From: Megasphaera paucivorans
GTDB lineage: Bacteria > Bacillota > Negativicutes > Veillonellales > Megasphaeraceae
Assembly (NCBI RefSeq): GCF_900103535.1
Contig: NZ_FNHQ01000013.1
Coordinates: forward strand, 1-64,000
Reading direction: 5' to 3'
Length of the DNA stretch: 64,000 nt
The translations under genes were made by a program, and so were the position numbers. This document shows positions 25,726 to 34,376 of this stretch, one piece after another; position 1 is the stretch's first letter, and each line of letters opens with the position of its first letter. A model generated the notes under the pieces. That model made no database searches. It saw only the letters and a program-made list of their open reading frames with translations, and was not told the origin of the DNA.

Positions 25726-26412
25726 TTACAGTGTCATTTTTTCCTTCAAGGTTTTGAAAAAAGCGTCGACGATCCGCTTATATACGCCCATCGTATCATC
25801 GGAACTGTACCGCGTCCGCGTTTCCTCACGGGAAAATACGACACTCCCTGTTTTGGTATCATACACATCAAATCGCAGCGTTACCGTCGTATTGGGGATA
25901 TAGGTATCCGGTACATATTCGGGTACGGTGATCTCCTGAGACACGGTGTACGGTCTGCCGTCGCGGTCATATACGACACGATCGATCCACTGGGACCGCC
26001 ACTCCGTATGAGCAGCGACAAAACTGCTGTCTTGGCTGTACTGCATCAGCCGGGCCTTTATGTATACATCGGCAGCAGGAACAGCAGAAGCGGCAGGGGA
26101 CACAGGAGACGCGGCGGGGACAACTGCCGGAGAAGCAGGCGGCGGTGATGCGGGGGGTGCGATCTGCAGCGCTGTACGGACAGAACTGCCGTTCTTCTTT
26201 GCGCGTGTCAAATACGCATCCTGCAATGTTTTTGCCACAATATCATTTTTGATGCTTGCAGCTTCGGACGTATCCAGATTATACACCAGGACCGTCTTTA
26301 TCTTTGGAAAAGCATACGAACTATCAGACCAATCATCCTTTTCTGCATGAACAGCCAGAGGAACGGAAACAACGATTGTCATCAATGCGGCTAGCAGCCA
26401 AGAACCCTTCAT
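25726..26412 (-). CDS. Secreted protein with Ala/Pro linker, function unknown
   Basis: The 228-residue product starts with a signal peptide (MKGSWLLAALMTIVVSVPLA, cleavage after VHA at about 23). A short alpha/beta part follows (KTVLVYNLDTSE), then a Pro/Ala/Ser-rich linker at about 85-115, then a beta-rich C-terminal domain (VTLRFDVYDTKTGSVVFS). The linker-domain layout suggests a periplasmic or outer-membrane-associated protein of a diderm, but no family is recognised. The start is fixed by TAAGGAGGT nine bases upstream; an upstream extension of the frame lacks a signal peptide. Confidence 0.7.
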   Translation of the reverse strand: MKGSWLLAALMTIVVSVPLAVHAEKDDWSDSSYAFPKIKTVLVYNLDTSEAASIKNDIVAKTLQDAYLTRAKKNGSSVRTALQIAPPASPPPASPAVVPAASPVSPAASAVPAADVYIKARLMQYSQDSSFVAAHTEWRSQWIDRVVYDRDGRPYTVSQEITVPEYVPDTYIPNTTVTLRFDVYDTKTGSVVFSREETRTRYSSDDTMGVYKRIVDAFFKTLKEKMTL

Positions 26413-26586
26413 ACGCAGCAACCTCCTTAGGATACACATACACAATATATACTGTATATCATAAAGGAAAGCAATAAAAAAATCCATGGATAGCACACTG
26501 AATTTTTTTCTTTTCCCTGTTTTAACCGACCGGTGAGTAGTAAATACAAAAAAATTTAAAATTAACGAAGAAATTACAAAAAAGCC

Positions 26587-26645
26587 TTGCTTTTCTAAAA
26601 TACATCTGCTATAATTACAACATAACAAATAACAATTATTTGTTA
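26587..26645 (+). promoter_or_regulatory. Rubrerythrin promoter with palindromic operator
   Basis: TTGCTT (26587-26592), 17 bases and TATAAT (26610-26615). A perfect 10-base inverted repeat, TAACAAATAA, three bases, TTATTTGTTA (26623-26645), covers the predicted transcription start. The position fits a repressor; an oxygen or peroxide sensor is plausible from the gene served. The sequence is not an exact PerR, Fur or Rex consensus. Confidence 0.7.
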
Positions 26646-26703
26646 GTATGAATTTTCAAAGCTTTATTCAATATAATTGTTATATAAATAGGAGGAATAT
26701 ATT

Positions 26704-27258
26704 ATGAAAAAATTTGTTTGCAGCATCTGCGGTTATGTGTATGAAGGCGAAGAAGCTCCGGAAAAATGTCCACAGTGTGGTGCTCCGAAGGAAAAATTCA
26801 GTGAATTGGCAGCTGGTAAAAAAGAATATGTGGATGAACACATTGTTGGAATTGCCAAAGGTGTTGATCCCCGTATTATTGAAGGCCTTCGTTTGAACTT
26901 CACCGGCGAATGCACTGAAGTCGGCATGTACATCGCGATGGGCCGTCAGGCTGATCGGGAAGGTTATCCGGAAATCGCAGAAGCATTCAAACGCTATGCG
27001 TTAGAAGAAGCAGATCACGCATCCCGCTTTGCCGAAATGCTGGGCGAAGTGTTGACCGCGGATACCTTGAAGAACTTGGAACTCCGTGCGGCTGCGGAAC
27101 AGGGTGCCTGTGCCGGTAAGAAAGAATTGGCAACTCTCGCAAAACAACTCAACTTGGACGCTATTCATGATACCGTGCATGAAATGGCAAAGGACGAAGC
27201 ACGCCATGGTCGTGGATTCGACGGCCTCCTGGCTCGTTACTTCGGTCATAAAAACTAA
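26704..27258 (+). CDS. rbr: Reverse rubrerythrin (NADH peroxidase type)
   Basis: Reduces hydrogen peroxide in anaerobes. The rubredoxin-like Fe(Cys)4 domain is at the N-terminus ([20 protein letters not shown], residues 6-25) and the diiron ferritin-like domain follows (EC near 61, EEADH near 101, DEARH near 166). This reversed order defines the type. The 184-residue length fits. The codons are visibly optimised and the site GGAGGA is strong, suggesting high expression. The palindrome upstream is the likely switch. Confidence 0.93.
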   Translation: MKKFVCSICGYVYEGEEAPEKCPQCGAPKEKFSELAAGKKEYVDEHIVGIAKGVDPRIIEGLRLNFTGECTEVGMYIAMGRQADREGYPEIAEAFKRYALEEADHASRFAEMLGEVLTADTLKNLELRAAAEQGACAGKKELATLAKQLNLDAIHDTVHEMAKDEARHGRGFDGLLARYFGHKN

Positions 27259-27273
27259 ACATATCCAGTTTTT

Positions 27274-27304
27274 ACCCCCGCATGCTTAGCATACGGGGTT
27301 TTTG
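27274..27304 (+). terminator. Terminator after rubrerythrin
   Basis: ACCCC-cGcATGC pairs with GCAT-aCGGGGT around a short loop, then TTTTT. Confidence 0.8.
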
Positions 27305-27373
27305 CTATGTAAGTTGCTTTTTGCACATAATTCTTATATAATGAAATAAATGTGTACTGAAGGAGGCGACCAT

Positions 27374-27805
27374 ATGAAAAAACAACTTATTGTGGGGGCT
27401 TTAGTAGTATCACTTGCCGGATTTAGTGGTACTTTGGCTACGCAGGCCTTTGGTCTAGGCTCTGTTCTCAAAATTGGCGGCGTGGGGGTAGTAGTCAGCA
27501 AATTTGGCGAACAACTCAACGATTTCCTGAATAAGCTTTTAATGAAGGACGGTGTAGGGACTGACTATGCAACAAAGGTGGTGCCTGTGCTTAGTGTAGG
27601 CAGCGGCGGGTATGTAGGTGCCGCGCAGGTGGTAGGCCCGTCAGAGCAAGTAGAGCAGGTCAAGGCTGTTGGCCAGATCGAAGCTGGGTTTAACGGGAAT
27701 TTGTTCAGAGCCAAGGCATTGATTCCTATTGATGCCGAAAGCATTACCAACATGCACCGTATCCAGGGCGTCGGGGTTTCTGCTATCATCGACGTACGTT
27801 TTTAA
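27374..27805 (+). CDS. Small exported protein, function unknown
   Basis: The 143-residue product has a signal peptide (MKKQLIVGALVVSLAGFSGTL, cleavage near TQA at 28). The mature part is Gly- and Val-rich (LKIGGVGVVVSKFGEQLNDFLNKLL) and ends in VSAIIDVRF. The final phenylalanine and alternating pattern could suit an envelope protein, but no family is recognised. ATG 27374 follows AAGGAGG; the GTG/ATG start further up would put extra residues before the signal peptide. It heads a run of three exported proteins. Confidence 0.7.
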   Translation: MKKQLIVGALVVSLAGFSGTLATQAFGLGSVLKIGGVGVVVSKFGEQLNDFLNKLLMKDGVGTDYATKVVPVLSVGSGGYVGAAQVVGPSEQVEQVKAVGQIEAGFNGNLFRAKALIPIDAESITNMHRIQGVGVSAIIDVRF

Positions 27806-27883
27806 TTCATTACGATATACAGCAGGGCATTACATTTGTCTTCTTTTTTTATGAAGACAATACAATTACAGGAGGAATGTAGA

Positions 27884-29101
27884 ATGCTGAAAAAGAAACT
27901 TGCCTGCATGGCGACAGTTATGGCATTGTGCGGTTCTATGCTGGTCAGTGCCGCAGGTTATACAATTTTGGAAAAGGCCCAGAAGGTGGAAAGCACTGTC
28001 TATGGGACCGTACAGCAAGGTGCTTTGAATGATCGTGTTTCATCTTTGGACAAACTGATCAACGGGCAGTCCGCCGCCGGTACGGGAAGCACGGAAAATC
28101 GTGTGGATACCTTATATAAGGAAGTATATGGCAATCCGGGTTCCGATTTATCCATGCTGGCTGCTGTCAATATGATGCAGTGGAAATATGGCGGTCAGAT
28201 TTCGAATGATTCTCTGCTGTCGCGCGTATCCTCCTTGGAAGAAAACGTAAACGGCCAGGTCGGGACGGGTTCCTTGAGCGGCCGTATTGCCGTACTGCGC
28301 CGTTCTCTTTTGGGAAATGAAAAGTTTGTTTCCCAAGCTGTGACGATTCCGGCAGGGATGATCGTCAAATTGCAAAATGTCGATGCCCTGAGCTCCAAAA
28401 CCTTGAAAAAAGGCGATACCGTACGCCTGGCTGCCTTGGAAAATGTCATGGTAGGCAGTGTAGTGGCGATTCCCAGCGGTTCACAATGTGAAGGCACCGT
28501 AACGGATGTACGCCGGTCCGGTATTTTCGGCCGTGACGGCAAACTGGTCATTACGTACGGCACGATTAAAGCCGTTGATGGATCGGCGGTTCCGTTGATC
28601 GTAGGCGATAAAGCAAAAGAACAATATAAACAAATGAAAATAGCGGCCGGCGCGTCTGTTGCCGGAGCGGTTATCCTAGGACCTGTAGGATTGGTAGGCG
28701 GACTGTTTGTAAAAGGCAGTGAAGTCAATATACCCGCCGGTACGACAATGTTTACAGAAGTCAAAACCGACACGGATGTCATGGGCTTTACAGAAACCCC
28801 CATGGACTCTTCGGAAATGAAGACCGCGAATATGGCCGCCAGCGGCGTAGCCGTTCCCGGTGTATCCGGCACAGCGACGCCTGCCGATACGCAGACGGTG
28901 GCAATCGGACCGAATGCTACGACTCCCATCGCGACACCGCCGGCAGCGGATGCCAAAATGCCCGTAGGAACAGCACAAGCACCCACACAGACTGTTCCGA
29001 TGACAGATGAAAAAACACAGGAAGCACAAACAGCGACAGGAGATACACAAGATACTTCAAATCAAACAACGGTAGCCATTACTTCCAATGGAAAACAATA
29101 A
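27884..29101 (+). CDS. Exported protein with coiled-coil and glycine-zipper regions
   Basis: The 405-residue product has a signal peptide (MLKKKLACMATVMALCGSML). Heptad-like repeats in which leucine and VYG recur (LEKAQKVESTVYG, LDKLINGQ, LEENVNGQ) run to about residue 145. A beta-rich domain (VTIPAGMIVKLQNVDALSSK to FGRDGKLVITYG) follows, then a glycine-rich hydrophobic hairpin (ASVAGAVILGPVGLVGGLF) and a Thr/Pro/Ala-rich tail. It is probably in the envelope. A coiled coil next to a glycine zipper suggests contact with the outer membrane (inference). ATG 27884 follows AGGAGGA. Function unknown. Confidence 0.7.
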   Translation: MLKKKLACMATVMALCGSMLVSAAGYTILEKAQKVESTVYGTVQQGALNDRVSSLDKLINGQSAAGTGSTENRVDTLYKEVYGNPGSDLSMLAAVNMMQWKYGGQISNDSLLSRVSSLEENVNGQVGTGSLSGRIAVLRRSLLGNEKFVSQAVTIPAGMIVKLQNVDALSSKTLKKGDTVRLAALENVMVGSVVAIPSGSQCEGTVTDVRRSGIFGRDGKLVITYGTIKAVDGSAVPLIVGDKAKEQYKQMKIAAGASVAGAVILGPVGLVGGLFVKGSEVNIPAGTTMFTEVKTDTDVMGFTETPMDSSEMKTANMAASGVAVPGVSGTATPADTQTVAIGPNATTPIATPPAADAKMPVGTAQAPTQTVPMTDEKTQEAQTATGDTQDTSNQTTVAITSNGKQ

Positions 29102-29114
29102 ATAGGTGACGTAT

Positions 29115-30656
29115 ATGAAAAAAAATTTGGCAGTATTTATTTTGGCTGCCGCCGTGCCTTTCGCGTTGCCTGTCTTTGCCGATCAGGACGCAGCAGATGC
29201 CGGTTCCGTTATGGACAAGACAGCATGGGTAACCAAAAGCACTGCCGATCAAGTGAATAAAAAAGAAAAAAAAGAAAAAACCGTAGACCCTGTGAATCTC
29301 GACTGGGCCTCCCGACGGTATGATATCGTGCTGCCGCAGCAGCCGGTAAAAGTAGCGGCGGACTCTCTGTATATGCGCAGTCAAGATGGCTATGTACAGG
29401 GGCGGGGCAATGTTGACATTCAGCAGGGAATTGATGAATTTCACAGCAACTATGTAGAAGGCAATACGAAAACGAAAATGTATTATATCCCGGGACCTGC
29501 GGTATGGATCCAGGGAGAAACCGCGCTGGACGGCTCGGGTATTACCTATGATGGAAATACGCACAGCGGCAAGGTGGAAAAAATAGCGGGATTTATTGCC
29601 GCTAACGTATATATCCGCGGTACGGACGGAGAACTGGCGGACGGCAACGGATACATGAAACACGGACTGATTACGACCCCTCACGCCGTAGCGGAAACCC
29701 CGGACTACTATCTGACGGGGGACGACATCCACATCTATCCGGGGGTTAAATTTACCTCGGAAAATACGACACTGTGGTTTAAGCATATCCGTATACTCAC
29801 GTACGGCCATTATGAAGGCAATCTCGATTCGCAGCATAAGACCAATACCACACTTTTTTCACTGCTGCCCAGACCACGCTATACCTCCGATGACGGCTTT
29901 GGCGTTTATGGCGGTGCTACGCTTCCGCTGAATGCAGATGAAACATTCCAATTTGAATTCCAATATGCCATATATACCAAAGGCGGATTCCAGCCGACAG
30001 CCCTGTTCATCAGGGATACGAATATCGGGCGCTTTACATTAGGCTATTCGACAGAAGAAAGTACGCAGAGCACCGATAGAGTATGGGCCAAAAAATTCCC
30101 TGAACTAACCTACTACATGCCGCGTATCGTCTTTGGCAGTACCGGCATCTATATGGACAACAGCGCAAGCTGGGGCCGCTGGGCTGAAGACGGAGTAGAA
30201 ACGGGCACGCATAAGGACTTCCAAACGGAAATCAGCCATACCCCGCTGCCTCTCTGGAAACAAGCCAACATTCGTTTTTTTGCAGGCTATCGTAAAGACC
30301 TGTACAGCACCAATGATGCCATCGTCCGCGATCCCTATACGGGCGTCGTATTGAACCAAGGCATCAACGACCGGCTATGGACCAGCTGGTGGTATACAAG
30401 ACATAATATGAGCGGTGTGACACCCTATCGATTCGATACCATCGACCATCCGCGGCAAAAAGGCGTATCCATCGGCTATAAACTAACGCCCCTGGACACC
30501 TTTATCCTGACCTTTGATAAAGATCTGGACACCGATCAAGTAGCGGATCGTGATTTCACGTGGGTTCGCGACATGCACTCCTTTGTAGCCACGATTACAT
30601 GGGAATCTGTCTCCCGCAGCTGGGACTTTCAACTCGTAGCAAAAGACTTTTTCTAA
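29115..30656 (+). CDS. OstA/LptD-like outer-membrane protein
   Basis: The 513-residue product has a signal peptide and a short Lys/Glu linker. An OstA-type region follows from about 75 (VAADSLYMRSQDGYVQGRGN, with N/GNV repeats), then a long beta-strand-rich part that ends in aromatic WDFQLVAKDFF. The last residue is phenylalanine, the usual signal for outer-membrane barrel assembly. It resembles LptD in plan but is shorter than classical LptD, so it could be a paralogue that exports or anchors another envelope molecule. ATG 29115 is preferred to GTG 29106, because the signal peptide starts there. It lies 13 bases after the previous gene, so they are one operon. Confidence 0.75.
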   Translation: MKKNLAVFILAAAVPFALPVFADQDAADAGSVMDKTAWVTKSTADQVNKKEKKEKTVDPVNLDWASRRYDIVLPQQPVKVAADSLYMRSQDGYVQGRGNVDIQQGIDEFHSNYVEGNTKTKMYYIPGPAVWIQGETALDGSGITYDGNTHSGKVEKIAGFIAANVYIRGTDGELADGNGYMKHGLITTPHAVAETPDYYLTGDDIHIYPGVKFTSENTTLWFKHIRILTYGHYEGNLDSQHKTNTTLFSLLPRPRYTSDDGFGVYGGATLPLNADETFQFEFQYAIYTKGGFQPTALFIRDTNIGRFTLGYSTEESTQSTDRVWAKKFPELTYYMPRIVFGSTGIYMDNSASWGRWAEDGVETGTHKDFQTEISHTPLPLWKQANIRFFAGYRKDLYSTNDAIVRDPYTGVVLNQGINDRLWTSWWYTRHNMSGVTPYRFDTIDHPRQKGVSIGYKLTPLDTFILTFDKDLDTDQVADRDFTWVRDMHSFVATITWESVSRSWDFQLVAKDFF

Positions 30657-30659
30657 TAC

Positions 30660-30695
30660 AAAGAGGTACTCTGAAAAAAGGAGTACCTCTTTTTT
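30660..30695 (+). terminator. Terminator after the envelope operon
   Basis: Perfect arms of 11-12 bases (30660-30671 and 30681-30692) and a T run. Confidence 0.9.
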
Positions 30696-30844
30696 GCAGT
30701 ATCCGTTTTGTTTTTCCTATTTTCATGGTATTATATTTCTTAATAGGTATTTTTTTACTGATTTTTTACATTGGTTGCCTGTAATCTGAGGCGTTTCCTT
30801 GTATAATAATAAATGATAATCGGATTTTTTTGGGAGGTGATCAC

Positions 30845-31525
30845 ATGGCATTGATATATTGCGTAGAAGACGATGAAAATATTCGTGAACTCGTAGGGTA
30901 TGCCTTGCGTAGTCAGAAGTTTGATGTAGGAACTTTTGCCGACGGGAAGGAGTTTTGGACCGCTATAGAAGAAAAAATCCCATCTTTGGTACTTCTTGAT
31001 ATCATGATGCCCGGAGAAAGCGGCGTGGAGATTTTGGGAAAACTCCGCAAACGGAAAGATTGCAGCGCATTGCCGGTCATTATGCTGACAGCAAAAACGA
31101 GTGAATACGATATTGTTAAAGGACTCGATACCGGAGCGGATGATTATATCTGTAAGCCTTTTGGCATCGTAGAACTGGTTTCTCGTATCCGCGCCGTACT
31201 GCGGCGGAGTACGGGACCGACTGATGAACAGACCGTATATACCTATGAAAATGTATCTCTTGATACGGAAAAACATGAGGTACTGGTGGACGGCAAACCT
31301 TGCCATTTGACGGTCAAGGAATTTGAATTACTGCAATATCTGCTGGTTAATATCAATATCGTTCTCAAACGAGAACAGATTATGGAAAAAGTATGGGGCT
31401 TTACGTATGAAGGAGAAAGCCGCACCATCGATATGCATATCAAGAGTCTTCGTCAAAAACTGGGGGCAGGCGGAGCTATTATCCGGACTGTCCGGGGCAT
31501 CGGGTATCTCATAGGAGGTAAATAG
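30845..31525 (+). CDS. phoP: OmpR/PhoP-family response regulator
   Basis: The 226-residue protein has a receiver domain with acidic pocket EDD at 8-10, phosphorylation site D52 in LLDIMMP and switch lysine in CKPFG. It is followed by a winged-helix DNA-binding domain (LTVKEFELLQYLL, ESRTIDMHIKSLRQKLG). It is paired with the downstream kinase (stop and GTG overlap by one base) and lies just before pstSCAB-phoU, so a PhoP/PhoB role in phosphate control is likely. ATG 30845 follows GGGAGGTGA. Confidence 0.88.
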   Translation: MALIYCVEDDENIRELVGYALRSQKFDVGTFADGKEFWTAIEEKIPSLVLLDIMMPGESGVEILGKLRKRKDCSALPVIMLTAKTSEYDIVKGLDTGADDYICKPFGIVELVSRIRAVLRRSTGPTDEQTVYTYENVSLDTEKHEVLVDGKPCHLTVKEFELLQYLLVNINIVLKREQIMEKVWGFTYEGESRTIDMHIKSLRQKLGAGGAIIRTVRGIGYLIGGK

Positions 31526-33243
31526 TGAAAAAGCGAATTTACCTGAGTCTGCTTGCCATCGGCTTGACCTGCATGGTCATGGCCCTGGTCATTTCCGGCT
31601 GGATCTTTTGGCGGTCGGCACAAGAGCAGGCGGCCGTAGAAATGGAATCTGCCGTGGCCATGATTTCGGCGGGTATGGCCCGCGACCCGGATACCAAGGG
31701 GTATCTGCAGCAAGTGGCCGATGCCGAAAAGGGAGCCCTGCGGATCACATGGATCAATACGGACGGCAGTATCAAGTTCGAATCGGATTATGATGCAGCG
31801 AAAATGGAAAACCATCTCCAACGCCCCGAAGTCCAGCAGGCCTTTGCCTATGGGACGGGATCGGCTGTCCGGGAATCCGCTACGATTGAAAAGGCGCTGT
31901 ATTATTCGGCTAAAAAACTTCCCGATGGGACGGTGCTGCGTGTCAGCCTGCAGCGGGCCACGCTGTATTCTCACTTTTTGGCGCTGCTGCCTATGGCCCT
32001 GCTGCTGTTGATCCTGGCGGGCATCTGCTGTATCCGTGCCTCGCGGATGCTGACGGCCAGCCTGTTATCTCCGCTGCGCAAAACGGCCCGAGTCATGGAA
32101 AATATCGGGACACCTTCGCAGCAGCTGCCGCAGGAAATGCCGCATGTATATCGGGAACTGCGTCCGCTGGTGCAAAAAATCATGGACCAAAGCAATTACA
32201 TCAACCATACGATCCAGATCCTGGAACGGGAGCGAAACACGGTCCGTATTATTTTAGAAAACCTGCGGGAGGGTGTCATTCTGACGGATAAAGCCGGGAA
32301 AATACTGGCCCTCAATACCTGTGCCAAGGATATCCTGCAGATCCGCAGGATGATGACCGTCAGCGGTCTGTCCTTTGAAAAGATTTTTCCCGGTGTGGAA
32401 TGGGATCAAATCAAAATGGGAGAAGACTTGCCGATGGCCTATACGCAGAAACTAGTCAAAAACGACCGTCTCTATCAACTCACCGTACGGCCTATATATA
32501 AAGAAGAAAACCTCTATGGGGCTCTGTTCATTCTTTATGACATCACCGAAAGCGAACATCGGGAACAACTGCGGCGGGAATTTACCTCCAATGTTTCGCA
32601 CGAACTCAAAACACCGCTTACCTCGATCAGCGGCTTTGCAGAAATGCTTTCGGCAGGACTCTATGAAGAAGAAAAGGACGTCAAGCACTTCGGCAAACTC
32701 ATCCAACAAGAATCGCAGCGCCTGCTGCGGTTGATCGAAGGCATCATCCACCTGACGAAAATAGAAGAACATAAGCCGAATATAGAAATGACATCGGTCA
32801 AACTCGACACCATCGTCGAAGAAATCGTCAACTTTATGGAACCGGTAACACAAGAAAAGCACGTGACGATACATCGGAAAATGGGAGACCTTGCGGTCTT
32901 TGGCAACAACGGCATGCTGCGGGAACTCTGCATGAACCTCATCGACAACGCTGTGAAATATAACCGCAGCGGCGGACACGTATATATCACCCTGCAGCAA
33001 GAAGGAAACAAAGCCGCCTTTACCGTCCGAGACACGGGAATCGGCATTCCCGAAGACAAACAAAAACGAGTATTTGAACGCTTCTACCGAGCCGATGCCA
33101 GCCGGAATAAGAAAAATGGCGGCAGCGGTCTGGGACTCTCCATTGTAAAGCACATCGTGGAACAACACCACGGGCAAATCAATCTGGAAAGTAAAGAAGG
33201 AGAAGGAACGAAGATAACCGTGTATCTTACACTGGCAACATGA
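31525..33243 (+). CDS. phoR: PhoR-like sensor histidine kinase
   Basis: The 572-residue membrane kinase has a first membrane segment at about 7-29, an extracytoplasmic sensor to about 150 and a second segment at about 153-175. A HAMP-like stretch and a PAS domain at about 240-340 (IILENLREGVILTD) follow. HisKA has H359 in SNVSHELKTPLTS, and the HATPase has N, G1 and G2 boxes (NLIDNAVKYNR, DTGIGIP, GSGLGLSIV). The GTG start shares one base with the regulator's stop and follows AGGAGGT. Domain order and position beside pst fit PhoR. Confidence 0.88.
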   Translation: MKKRIYLSLLAIGLTCMVMALVISGWIFWRSAQEQAAVEMESAVAMISAGMARDPDTKGYLQQVADAEKGALRITWINTDGSIKFESDYDAAKMENHLQRPEVQQAFAYGTGSAVRESATIEKALYYSAKKLPDGTVLRVSLQRATLYSHFLALLPMALLLLILAGICCIRASRMLTASLLSPLRKTARVMENIGTPSQQLPQEMPHVYRELRPLVQKIMDQSNYINHTIQILERERNTVRIILENLREGVILTDKAGKILALNTCAKDILQIRRMMTVSGLSFEKIFPGVEWDQIKMGEDLPMAYTQKLVKNDRLYQLTVRPIYKEENLYGALFILYDITESEHREQLRREFTSNVSHELKTPLTSISGFAEMLSAGLYEEEKDVKHFGKLIQQESQRLLRLIEGIIHLTKIEEHKPNIEMTSVKLDTIVEEIVNFMEPVTQEKHVTIHRKMGDLAVFGNNGMLRELCMNLIDNAVKYNRSGGHVYITLQQEGNKAAFTVRDTGIGIPEDKQKRVFERFYRADASRNKKNGGSGLGLSIVKHIVEQHHGQINLESKEGEGTKITVYLTLAT

Positions 33244-33258
33244 TATAAGGAAACAAGT

Positions 33259-33347
33259 AAAAACAACCATTTCGTTGTTGTAGTGCCTCCGATAAACTAG
33301 ATTTTCAGGTCTAACTTATGGGGGGCACTACAGACATGGTTGTTTTT
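33259..33347. terminator. Large nested hairpin between phoR and pstS
   Basis: Outer 12-base perfect arms (33259-33270 and 33336-33347) enclose a second stem, TGTAGTGCCTCC with GGGGGCACTACA (one G-U). Weaker pairing ATAA/TTAT and TAGA/TCTA lies inside. The outer arms carry A and T runs, so it can terminate in both directions. The nested structure is much more elaborate than the other terminators here. Confidence 0.7.
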
Positions 33348-33373
33348 ATTTGTTTTTGCTTTTTTTTATTATT

Positions 33374-33430
33374 TTCACATTCTTTACATTCTTTACACAG
33401 GACACTTACATAGACTTGGTACGATGTAAT
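33374..33430 (+). promoter_or_regulatory. Pho-box-like repeats and pstS promoter
   Basis: TTCACA (33374-33379), TTTACA (33383-33388), TTTACA (33392-33397) and CTTACA (33405-33410) precede a -10-like TGTAAT (33425-33430). TTyACA repeats are the known PhoP-binding pattern of Firmicutes. The first three are nine bases apart rather than the usual eleven. No -35 consensus is present, as expected for an activated promoter. Confidence 0.65.
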
Positions 33431-33458
33431 CACAAAAATAAAAAGGAGTGGATTATAT

Positions 33459-34349
33459 ATGAAATTGAAAAAGCTTATCTTCATAGCTCTCGCCGCTGTT
33501 ATGGTAGTGGGTGCTGCCGGATGCGGCAGCCAGCAGAAGGCGGATGGTGACAAGTCTAGTTCTGCCGCTGTGTCTGGGAGCATTACCGGTTCCGGTTCTT
33601 CGGCATTGTTACCGTTGGTGAAGGATGCAGCAGATAAGTTCAAGATAGATAATCAGGGCGTGTCCATCAGCTTAAATGCCGGCGGTTCGGGAACAGGTCT
33701 TAAACAGATTGCCGATGGGTCCGTCGATATGGGGAACTCCGACGTACCTGCCGAAACAAAGTTGTCCAAGGACCAGGTTGCTAAACTCGTAGATCATAAA
33801 GTCTGCGTCATGACGGTTGCCACGATCGTAAACCCCGACATCGGACAGGTCGTCAAGAGCTTGACCAACCAACAGCTGCAGGACATCTTCACTGCTAAAA
33901 TCACGAACTGGAAAGAGGTAGGCGGTCCGAATGAAGCCATCATCTTGGTAACACGTCCGCAGACGTCCGGTACCCGGGCACTCTTCAAAGAATATGCTAT
34001 CAACGGAGCAGAAGAATCGAGCAACAAATCCCTCGAAACAGATAACTCCGGCCTCCTCGTACAGAGTGTGGCACAGAACAAAGGCGCTATCGGCTACGTA
34101 GCACTTCCGTACTTGATCAACGACAAGACGGTCAGCACGATCGCGATCAACGGAGTAGCTCCTTCGCTGGAAAATACCTATAACGGTACCTATGCGGTAT
34201 GGGGATACGAACACATTTACACCAACAAAGAACCAAAAGCCGCTGTCAAAGCGTTCCTTGACTTTGTCCTCTCTGATACATACGGCCAGCGCATCGAAGA
34301 ATTAGGCTACGGCGTATCGAGCAAAATGCAGACAAAGGAAGTTCACTAA
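33459..34349 (+). CDS. pstS: Phosphate ABC transporter substrate-binding lipoprotein PstS
   Basis: Captures inorganic phosphate outside the inner membrane. The 296-residue protein has a lipoprotein signal with lipobox ending at C22 (VGAAGC). Phosphate-contact loops follow: SGSITGSGSSALLPL, GGSGTGLKQIADGSVD and RPQTSGTRALF. The length is normal for the short PstS type. It heads pstSCAB-phoU, and AAAGGAG precedes the ATG. Confidence 0.95.
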   Translation: MKLKKLIFIALAAVMVVGAAGCGSQQKADGDKSSSAAVSGSITGSGSSALLPLVKDAADKFKIDNQGVSISLNAGGSGTGLKQIADGSVDMGNSDVPAETKLSKDQVAKLVDHKVCVMTVATIVNPDIGQVVKSLTNQQLQDIFTAKITNWKEVGGPNEAIILVTRPQTSGTRALFKEYAINGAEESSNKSLETDNSGLLVQSVAQNKGAIGYVALPYLINDKTVSTIAINGVAPSLENTYNGTYAVWGYEHIYTNKEPKAAVKAFLDFVLSDTYGQRIEELGYGVSSKMQTKEVH

Positions 34350-34376
34350 GGTACGTTAGATAACGGAGGAAGTAAC

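Noticed and set aside
25573-26148. Plus-strand frame of 191 codons running across a terminator
   Set aside because: It crosses the end of the VTT gene and a strong bidirectional terminator and lies antisense to a protein with a signal peptide.
33241-33458. Insertion sequence between phoR and pstS
   Set aside because: Inverted arms are present, but there is no transposase frame or flanking target duplication that I can see.
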